From positions 470,001 to 534,000 of the forward strand of contig JAOTOL010001551.1 of NCBI GenBank assembly GCA_034440575.1: 64,000 nt of DNA, written 5' to 3'. The DNA is from Imbricaverruca yamaguchii. Its lineage: Eukaryota > Arthropoda > Thecostraca > Neoverrucidae. Below, in pieces: positions 56,878-64,000 of this stretch; within the stretch, counting starts at the first letter, position 1; each line of letters opens with the position of its first letter. The notes under the pieces are model-generated. The model saw nothing but the letters and a program-made list of their open reading frames with translations. It had not been told where the DNA came from and did not search any database. A program made the position numbers and the translations under genes.

Positions 56878-56930
56878 GAGAACACCTGAGCAAAACACCT
56901 GAAACACCTGAGAAAAACACCTGAAAACGA
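56878..56930. repeat. Short ACACCTGA repeat
   Basis: Four copies of AACACCTGA with A-rich spacers. Confidence 0.85.
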
Positions 56931-57427
56931 TACGACATCTTCAGGTGTCAATTCCTGCTCCATCGAACCGGTTGACTTCATGCCCCACTGAACCGCTTGA
57001 CCTGAAGCGTCAGCAGAATCGCAGGCAGCTGCCCGGAGTGCCACTCCTTGTACCCCTTGAGCTGGCCGCCATATCATTATCAGAAATTGAGTGTCTAAAA
57101 CAACAGTCGTGTTCACGTCGCACCGACTACAGGCGATTGTTGTGTCTGCCTAGGTCCGAGTGGTTTATTGGTGTAGTGATGCATGATTGAATTTTCGTGA
57201 TTGAATATGCATGGTACCATATTCAATCACGGAGAAAAAGACCGCTCCCATGTCGATCCAGCTCCAGGTTCACCTGTCCATGCTGCAAGACGTGGTTCTC
57301 AATTTGCATGGGTGTAGCCGAAGCCATGGGGCGCTAAATGAGCCATCCATCACGGAAACTGCTCCAACCGTGCCCAGTGCTTCAGGCTTCAGGACGGAAC
57401 CGCCTTCTGGCTTCCATCGAAACGGTT
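56931..57427. other. Unique sequence, no gene recognised
   Basis: Apart from the hairpin at 57196-57231 nothing is recognised. Confidence 0.4.
57196..57231. repeat. Perfect 14-bp inverted repeat, 8-base loop
   Basis: CGTGATTGAATATG is followed by CATGGTAC and then its exact reverse complement CATATTCAATCACG. A partial extra copy, GATTGAATTTTCGTGATTGA, lies immediately upstream. Confidence 0.9.
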
Positions 57428-57640
57428 TGAGCTGCTGAGAGTGACGTGAGAACGGTACGCTAGAGGTTCAGCTGTTGGGATCGACACGAGAACGGTACGC
57501 TAGAGGTTCAACTGTTGGGAGCGACATGTGAACGGTACGCTAGAGGTTGAGCTGTTGAGAGCGACATGAAAACGGTACGCTAGAGGTTGAGCTATTGAGA
57601 GCGACATGAGAACGATACGCTAGAGGTTGAGCTGTTGAGA
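57428..57640. repeat. 40-bp minisatellite, about 5.3 copies
   Basis: AACGGTACGCTAGAGGTT recurs at 57451, 57491, 57531, 57571 and 57611 (AACGATACGC), an exact 40-bp period, with GAGCTGTTGAGAGCGACATG between. Confidence 0.95.
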
Positions 57641-57984
57641 GTGTACTAACAGAGCATCATACAATGTCAAGGAAAATTGTTTGAAAAACACGTGAAGTTA
57701 CTAATCAATAATTTCTTTGTCATGCGGATACATGCACGCATCCGCAACATCAAACGCATGCGGATGCAGCTTGAGCTAGATTCATTCCACGGCTCTCTCA
57801 ATGTTCATGCATCATCGAACTTTTCCAAAATCCAATTGATTACGGTCTCATTGTTATCAATGAGCTCGTGGACATGCCATCTATGATCACAGGCAGCAGC
57901 CCACTCATTCCACTTGTGGCTTCACTCTTACTCAGACGGACATCTACAAACCTATGGTGCATGCAATACGCGTCTCAGCCCCTT
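57641..57984. other. Unique sequence, no gene recognised
   Basis: It contains a loose inverted pair, ATGCGGAT...ATCCGCA, near 57722-57747. No coding motif. Confidence 0.4.
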
Positions 57985-58142
57985 CGGCTGGCTGGCTGTG
58001 GCTTCACGATGCACTGAACATCCGAGACCATACGGCGTCGCCTGCCTCTCACCCCGGCAGGAAGAGCGGACACCGCGGGGAATCGAACCCCGAACCTCTG
58101 GCGTACCATACGCTCACCTTAACCACTGAGCTACCGACGCTC
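57985..58142 (-). mobile_element. SINE with a third tRNA head on a SINE-B-like core
   Basis: On the minus strand the head reads GGAGCGTCGGTAGCTCAGTG GTTAAGG with B box GGTTCGATTCC. A GTCCGCTCTTCCTGCC junction, then GTGAGAGGCAGGCGACGCCG, TATGGTCTCGGATGTTCAGT and GCATCGTGAAGCCA follow. The last blocks align with the SINE-B core. Confidence 0.82.
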
Positions 58143-58507
58143 CACGGTTCCGTAACACAGGTTAAGTAAGACAAACAGAATTGATGACTTACACTCCGAT
58201 GCTGGAACTAAAAATTAATCATAGGCGACGTGCACTATAACTGCTATTTTGATGATGATGATGTTCCTGGCTTCCCTGGCCGCTACATTATGCCCATTAC
58301 ACTTTCGACACGGCCTGGATTACGAATGGATATCATTGTCCGTCTCGGACACGGATGCCGATTTGGTTGACTCGGACGGATACGGATCGGAACGGTTTTC
58401 ACAACTCGTGCTATGCTCTGGTGCCCAAGCTACTCGACGTCGTCGTCTCGCGCGACTTCGTCCTAACATCTCCGCTCTACCGCCCACACTGCAGGCTACC
58501 CAGCCGC
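58143..58507. other. Unique sequence, no gene recognised
   Basis: Single-copy DNA with a (GAT)n patch at 58249-58262. The frame open here continues into the following array. Confidence 0.4.
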
Positions 58508-58918
58508 CCAGCAGCTTCCACAGCAGCTTTCGCAGCAGCTTCTACAGCAGCTTCCATAGCAGCTTCCACAGCAGCTTCCACAGCAGCTTCAACAGCACCT
58601 TTCACAGCCGCTCCACAGCAGCCTCCACACAGCTTCTACAGCAGCCTCCACAGCCGCTCCACAGCAGCTTCCACAGCAGCTTCCACAGCCGCTTCACAGC
58701 AGCTTCCACAGCAGCTTCCACAGCAGCTTCCACAGCAGCTTCCACAGCCGCTCCACAGCAGCTTCACAGCTTCTACAGCAGCTTCCACAGCAGCTTCCAC
58801 AGCCGCTCCACAGCAGCTGTCAGGCGACGTTCGCTGCCACACCGAGGCATCTGATCCGGCGGCTCCCCGCTCCACAGCAGCTTCTACAGCAGCTTCTACA
58901 GCAGCTTCCACAGCAGCT
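58508..58918. repeat. 12-bp minisatellite (CAGCAGCTTCCA)n with duplicated flank
   Basis: About 27 copies of CAGCAGCTTCCA, with CAGCCGCTCCA variants, run to 58818. A second small block is at 58868-58918. A 47-bp unique segment (GGCGACGTTCGCTGCCACAC and following) precedes the small block at 58822 and recurs at 58943, 121 bp later. As 12 is a multiple of three, Ser/Ala/Thr- and Gln/Leu/Pro-type frames stay open. Confidence 0.95.
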
Positions 58919-59063
58919 GGTCAGGGTGGCCGCCACGGCTGGACAGGCGACGTTCGCTGCCACACCGAGGCATCTGATCCGGCGGCTCCCCGCTCCCCAG
59001 CAACACCGCTTCACAGCGGGGAAACATACCTGATACAGGTGCGATGTCTCACTGCAGGCACGT

Positions 59064-59096
59064 GGCGGCGGCGGCGGCGGGGCGGGGGGGGGGGCG
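59064..59096. repeat. (GGC)n tract and G-run
   Basis: About five GGC units followed by a run of 12 G residues. Confidence 0.9.
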
Positions 59097-59364
59097 CTGG
59101 AGCGGAGACGAGGCCTTGTCATCAGCAGGTGGGCGGATGCAGCAGGGACTCGGTGACCGAGTGGGAAGCCGGCTGGGCACAAGAGCGGGTAGAGCATCAG
59201 CAGCCTGAAACATCAGCAAAGTGACACTGAGCAGCAGTCCAAATATCACATATCATAGATATCGTACCTATGTCTTCATATCACATCAGGAATCTTATCA
59301 TATAACGCACGACAAACCATAGCATGTGCCTCAACAGATAGCTAGACACCGATAGTCCCTCACT
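59097..59364. other. Unique sequence, no gene recognised
   Basis: Nothing recognised. Confidence 0.45.
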
Positions 59365-59640
59365 GCTCTCTCCCGGAGTGCCGACCCTCCTTCGGGGTGC
59401 CCCCACACTCCTCCCGGAGCGCCCGACACGCCTACCATGGTGTCAGACACTGCTTCCCCGGAGTGTTCGACATTTCTCCCTATTGGAGTGTCAGGCATTC
59501 CTCGGTGGTTGTCTGGTGCTCCTCTCGGGCTGCGCGACACTCCTCCTAGGTTTGACATTCCTCCTGGAGGTGTCAGACACTGTTCGTGAGGGCTGCCGAC
59601 ACTTCTCCCCGGTGCCTGACGCTTTCCGCGCAGTGTCCAA
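59365..59640. repeat. Degenerate about 30-bp repeat (CTCCTCCCGGAGTGTCAGACA-like)
   Basis: Words such as GGAGTG, GTCAGACACT and ATTCCTC recur at 25 to 35 bp with considerable divergence, suggesting an old array. Confidence 0.65.
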
Positions 59641-60817
59641 CATCTCACCTCAGGAAATGGTTTGCTATGACATATTCTATCCCATAAATATAGCCCATAG
59701 CACAGCATAAGTAAATGATATAACATCAATTGTTTTCATCACGTAAATAACAACGCAAATGATTTGGCTCCATAGTTTGTGGACATGTCGCTCACTGCTG
59801 AGGATAACAAGACATGGAGGTGTCGTCTCACACCTTGCTCTTCTTTGCGTTGCAGCCTCTTCGGCCAGCTCTGGCTATTTCGAGTATGTGGGGTGAGAAA
59901 GATGGACAAAATAGCACATGGGGAACGGTAATTGGGGCACGGTGTCTGGTGTGACCGGATGAGTGGAACCCCGTATTCCCCACGTCCTCCCTCTTTCGCA
60001 AGCGTCACGTGAATGCAGAATCTCGCCAAATCTGGACAGCGGCCTATTCCGTTCGGTTTTTGCTGTTCTGCAGACACCTGCCGCGCAGAACGCGAGCGTG
60101 GGTCGAGACAAGGGTGGGGGAGGGGCGGGCAGCGTGACTGCGGCTCCTCGGCACAGCGGCGCAGTTGGCGCACCTGTTTCCGGTGCCGCCTGGCAGGTGG
60201 AGGCGGCGGCGGCGGGCGCGTGCCGGCCGCCGGCGGCGCGAGGTCACGCAGTCCCAGCGGCAGCACACCACCACCGGCCACTGACGGCTGCCATAGTCTC
60301 CGCCCAAGGCCATCGACGGCCCCGCCCTACGACGCGCGCCTCAGGTGTTCTGGGAGGGGGGGGGGGGCGCCGGTGTCGGCAAAGACGCAGATTCCTGCCT
60401 CTTCGCAGGGAAGTGTCCTGGAATTCCCAAATTTATGTGGAAATAAACACCCAGTAGAAGTGTGTTCGAGTTCCTCGAGCAGAGATTTTACGTCCGGAAT
60501 TGACGTCCGTGAAATGTGTCTGCAGTTAATGTGTTCACTGTCCGTATGCTTGCACCTCAGCTACACACCACCGCTCCGACTATGGCTCCATCTTGGACGA
60601 AATTGAAGCACTGCTGGGGTGAGGCTGCCGATGTCAATTTCTAAATATATGTTTGAGGCTTGCTTTTCCTCGGGTAGGTGATGGATATACCCACGTCAAG
60701 CTTGTCATTTTATTGATTTTGTGGCAAATCCACGCTGCGTTGGCTCCCCGCCCCCGCCGTGATTGGATTATAATGATAATAAGAAATACTATTACAATTA
60801 AAAATAATGACCATGCC
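59641..60817. other. Unique sequence with CpG-rich centre, no gene recognised
   Basis: About 60070 to 60370 is CpG-rich and ends in a run of 13 G residues (60355-60367). Frames open through it (59963-60606 plus, 59739-60281 minus) show no known motif and are attributed to composition. Confidence 0.35.
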
Positions 60818-61265
60818 TCTACTGCTACTATTACTACTACCACTACTACTACTACTATTACTACTACTACTACTACTCCTACTACTACTACCACCACAGC
60901 TACTACTATGAATGGTTATCAATATTATAGATATAATTCCAATAAGAACGATAATAATAATGCTAATAGTAGTAGTAGTGATAACAAGAATAATAATAGT
61001 AATAATAATATTACTATTATTATTATTTTCATATTACTATTAATATTACTATTATTAATATCGTAATAGTAGCAATACTTGATCTTGTAATTGTCATTGT
61101 CGTCATTCATATTTTCATGATCGTTATTCGTAGCATGATATATATTATTATTATCGTTACAATTGGTGTCCTTAGCATCATTATGGGCATCGTTATTTAG
61201 CAATATTATTAACATTGCATATTATAATTATTACTTATTATGTTTATTATCGTTGATCTTTATTA
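60818..61265. repeat. Trinucleotide-rich tract, (ACT)n then (AAT)n
   Basis: Mostly (TAC)n with a few TAT, CAC and TCC triplets to about 60908; then (AAT)n/(AGT)n mixtures to 61072; then irregular ATT/TTA-rich DNA. Thr- and Asn-rich frames are artefacts. Confidence 0.92.
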
Positions 61266-61659
61266 CTCATCATGATTTGCATCGTTGTTTGTGCTGCAAT
61301 GCTGCCATGGCCGGGGACGGGGGACGGCGACACCGAGACAGGCTGCCGAGTGCAGTCGCCCTGCGCCCGGCGACCCGGTCAGAAGGCTCGTGCACCGCAC
61401 ACACGACACCGCCGGCCCGACTAAACGCCACGCGCCGTCGTGTCGTGTCCGACTTAAGCTGGCCGCGCTCCGCGAACACGATTGAGTGAGGCCGGCGGCA
61501 CTTCTCGGCTGTACTCGCCCGGGCCGGAGACAGGGGCCGGCCCGCCCAGCACAGGTCGGCTGATCCGGCCGACACGGAGGCCGGCCGGCGCGACACACAG
61601 CCACCTGCCGCCGACGGTACAAAGGCCGGGCCGCGCCGCCGCCGGCCACGGCTCTGCCT
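61266..61659. other. CpG-rich unique sequence
   Basis: GC-rich DNA in sharp contrast to the AT-rich tract on its left. No gene is recognised. Confidence 0.4.
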
Positions 61660-62105
61660 GCCGGCCGTCGGCAACCGGCTCGCGACAGGTGGCCAGGTGG
61701 CCGCGCCGGCCGTCGGCAACTGCCCTGCGACAGGTGGCCAGGTGGCCGCGCCGGCCGTCGGCAACCGGCTCGCGACAGGTGGCCAGGTGGCCGCACCGGC
61801 CGTCGGTAACTGCCCTGCGGGCAGGTGGCCGCGCCGGCCGTCGGCAACGCCCTGCGGCAGGTGGCCGCACGGCTAGCATGGCGGCCGTCGGCAACCGGCT
61901 CGCGACAGGTGGCCAGGTGGCCGCGCCGGCCGTCGGCAACTGCCCTGCGACAGGTGGCCAGGTGGCCGCGCCGGCCGTCGGCAACTGCGACAGGTGGCCA
62001 GGTGGCCGCATCGGCCGTCGGTAACTGCCCTGCAACAGGTGGCCAGGTGGCCGCGCCGGCCGCCGGCAACTGCCCTGCAACAGGTGGCCAGGTGGCCGCA
62101 TCGCC
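61660..62105. repeat. 45-bp minisatellite with two unit types, about ten copies
   Basis: All units share CCGGCCGTCGGCAAC at the start and GACAGGTGGCCAGGTGGCCG at the end. Type A has CGGCTCGC and type B has TGCCCTGC in between. The order is roughly A-B-A-B-B-A-B-B-B-B, with deletions in units five and eight. Confidence 0.95.
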
Positions 62106-62255
62106 CGTGAATTTGCGAGTGTGCGCCGCGAAGCGCCATGACCGTGGCCATGGCCGTGAAGGCCGTGAATTTGCGAGTGCGCGTCGCCGTCTTGAAGCGC
62201 CGTGACAGCGCCGAAGAAGAAGCGGACGAGCGGAAGGAGCACGTGTGGGCGTGTC

Positions 62256-62258
<3 letters not shown>

Positions 62259-62341
<83 letters not shown>
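62259..62341. repeat. (GT)n microsatellite
   Basis: About 41 uninterrupted GT units. Confidence 0.98.
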
Positions 62342-62345
<4 letters not shown>

Positions 62346-62640
62346 TGAATTTAGTCAGCCTGCCACTGTGTGGTGATGCCAGCTTGATCCGGTTGTTGAG
62401 AGGTGTGAGAGAGTGAGCAGCGTAGGGAGAAGGATTTAACAGAGGGAGGATGGATTAGTTGATCTGTCAAGCGATGTTGAAGTAGAGTTGACTGCAAACG
62501 GTGAGCGAAGGAACGGAGCACGTGTAAGCATACAAATGTGAATGACATCATGTGATTTGTCTGGTGACGAGTCGAGTCCTGGCTGTGGATCCGTGTGAAT
62601 CTCACGGCGACCGAACTACTCGCTTCCTGAGCGCACGCGG
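62342..62640. other. Unique sequence, no gene recognised
   Basis: Nothing recognised. Confidence 0.45.
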
Positions 62641-62805
62641 ACGAGGGGACGAGTAGTCTAGAGGTAAGCTACCCGTCTCGCAATCGAACGATTGTGGGTT
62701 CGAGTCTCACCCGTCGCTACTCGTCGCCCGCGACCAATCGGCGTGAGAGATTGGCGACGCTACATGACTCAACGGTCGTCGTGTCGTAAAACCAACAACC
62801 ACCAC
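62641..62805 (+). mobile_element. SINE-B copy 6
   Basis: Head GGGGACGAGTAGTCTAGAGG TAAG, B box GGTTCGAGTCTC, CCGTCGCTACTCGTCGCCCG junction, complete core (CGACCAATCGGCGTGAGAGA, TTGGCGACGCTACATGACTC and GTGTCGTAAAACC) and an AACAACCACCACCAC tail. No clear target-site duplication. Confidence 0.93.
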
Positions 62806-63134
62806 CACACGCCAACGCATCACACTGCCTCCGCGTAGATCCCGTCGCAAGCCTTAAGAGCGCTATGCCGCTGCTGCATAGCGTTCCACTGCCTGGCAGA
62901 AATACTGCTCGCTGCCGGTCGGGCTCGTCGTCGGCGCCGGACATGGCGCGTAGCGCCCACCGCACAGCGCTGACGAAGCGGGGGTCGTGGTCGGCGAACG
63001 GCAGGTCGTGGTCGGCGAACGCTCTGGATCACCAGCCCGAGCTGTTGAGTGAGCCGAGCCGTGTGCTGAGTTGTTAACTGCCTCAGTCTTCTCAATCAGA
63101 TATATCCGTTTACGACTGAGAGTAATGTATCAGT
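62806..63134. other. Unique sequence, no gene recognised
   Basis: GGTCGTGGTCGGCGAACG occurs twice (62987 and 63005) as an 18-bp tandem. No coding motif. Confidence 0.4.
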
Positions 63135-63252
63135 CTGATATGTATATACATATATACATATGTACATATATAGATATGCATATATGCATACATATATACA
63201 TATATATATATACATATATATACATATATATATATAAATTTATATATATATA

Positions 63253-63311
<59 letters not shown>

Positions 63312-63361
63312 TACATATATATACATATATATATATAAATTTATATATATATATATATAGC
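63135..63361. repeat. (AT)n / (ACATAT)n tract with internal duplication
   Basis: Alternating TATACATATATACATAT. The segment ACATATATATATATAAATTT occurs at about 63223 and again near 63324, so roughly 100 bp of the tract has been duplicated. Confidence 0.93.
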
Positions 63362-63687
63362 TGTAGCTTCAGGTAGTCGGCAACTACCGAATGCTTCTGG
63401 TCTCCTGCAAGCAACACAGATCCGCTTGAGACAGCTCTACTCGTAGCGGAGTCCACGATATCGAGCCTACTGTGCAGGCGCATATGCATGCATACATGTC
63501 CAGGTACAGGCCGGCGACTGCCAGCACCGGCTGAGTTATCGCTGTGCATCGATGTCTGGTCTGGTCTACATCAACTCGGCACTGTCTGACGTGTCGATCG
63601 GGAAAGGCCCAGGCGGTCGCTGCCAGCTGACACTGCGCAGTGGGCACCGTGTCCGGGGGTGCCTTTGTTTCGCTGTGGGCCGCCTGC
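63362..63687. other. Unique sequence, no gene recognised
   Basis: Single-copy DNA before the terminal array. Confidence 0.45.
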
Positions 63688-64000
63688 GCCGAGCTGTGCG
63701 GTGCTGTTGAACAGCTGGGGTGCCGAGCTGTGTGGTGCTGTTGAACAGCTGGGGCGCCGAGCTGTGCGGTGCTGTTGAACAGCTGGGGCGCCGAGCTGTG
63801 TGGTGCTGTTGAACAGCTGGGGCGCCGAGCTGTGTGGTGCTGTTGAACAGCTGGGGCGCCGAGCTGTGTGGTGCTGTTGAACAGCTGGGGCGCCGAGCTG
63901 TGTGGTGCTGTTGAACAGCTGGGGCGCCGAGCTGTGTGGTGCTGTTGAACAGCTGGGGCGCCGAGCTGTGTGGTGCTGTTGAACAGCTGGGGCGCCGAGC
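63688..64000. repeat. 34-bp minisatellite running off the right edge, more than nine copies
   Basis: GCCGAGCTGTGTGGTGCTGT TGAACAGCTGGGGC repeats at exactly 34 bp and is almost identical between copies. Variation is limited to TGTGTGG/TGTGCGG and GGGGCG/GGGGTG. Each unit contains AGCTGT and ACAGCT as inverted arms, so single strands could fold into regular hairpins. The true length is unknown because the window ends inside it. Confidence 0.97.

Noticed and set aside
58249..59224. Long Ser/Ala/Thr- and Gln/Pro-type ORFs
   Set aside because: They arise from the 12-bp array, whose length is a multiple of three, so the frame stays open.
60653..61066. Thr- and Asn-rich ORF
   Set aside because: It is a translation of the trinucleotide tract.

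Overview
This window is animal (eukaryotic) nuclear DNA, most likely from an invertebrate. I cannot name the species. The evidence is several families of tRNA-derived SINEs with target-site duplications, a Penelope-like element fragment with a GIY-YIG endonuclease, a decayed Tigger/pogo-type transposase, long dinucleotide microsatellites, no operon structure and no long natural ORF. No complete protein-coding gene, rRNA gene or CRISPR array is visible. Most long ORFs are by-products of tandem arrays whose unit lacks stop codons.

The dominant content is minisatellite. I count about 32 separate arrays with unrelated units of 8 to 59 bp, covering roughly 14 kb (about 22 percent by my hand tally), plus about ten microsatellite tracts. 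Main arrays: 9-bp at 1-472; 44-bp at 6435-7738; a G-quadruplex-capable 13-bp array at 8999-9965; 14-bp at 21739-22440; 59-, 32- and 53-bp arrays at 22.7-25.0 kb; 19- and 29-bp arrays at 28.9-30.3 kb; 22-bp at 31.5-32.2 kb; an 11-bp array with higher-order structure at 34.2-35.1 kb; 30-bp at 35.3-35.7 kb; a 17-bp array carrying CRE palindromes at 37.6-38.3 kb; 11-bp at 45.7-46.8 kb; 10-, 30-, 19-, 29- and 25-bp arrays at 47.4-50.0 kb; 20-bp at 51.5-52.1 kb; 27-, 8-, 40- and 12-bp arrays at 54.9-58.9 kb; 45-bp at 61.7-62.1 kb; and a 34-bp array that runs off the right edge.

Mobile elements lie between the arrays. SINE-A (Ser/Leu-like tRNA head) has four copies, SINE-B has six, SINE-C (about 320 bp) has two, and two further copies join other tRNA-like heads to the SINE-B core. 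Three decayed protein-coding elements are recognisable: a DFAEN-motif transposon-associated protein (2010-2771, plus), a Penelope-like element 3' end (4212-4990, minus) and a Tigger/pogo transposase covering helix-turn-helix to C-terminus (42548-44395, minus).

The rest is unique sequence. It holds a few CpG-rich blocks that could be regulatory (near 15.7, 29.4, 50.9, 52.6, 54.5 and 60.2 kb), clusters of transcription-factor-like sites, and a few weak exon candidates. The best of these is a 151-bp minus-strand exon at 32905-33055. Overall the window reads as intergenic or intronic DNA in a genome that generates minisatellites very readily. The novelty lies in the repeat biology rather than in a gene cluster.
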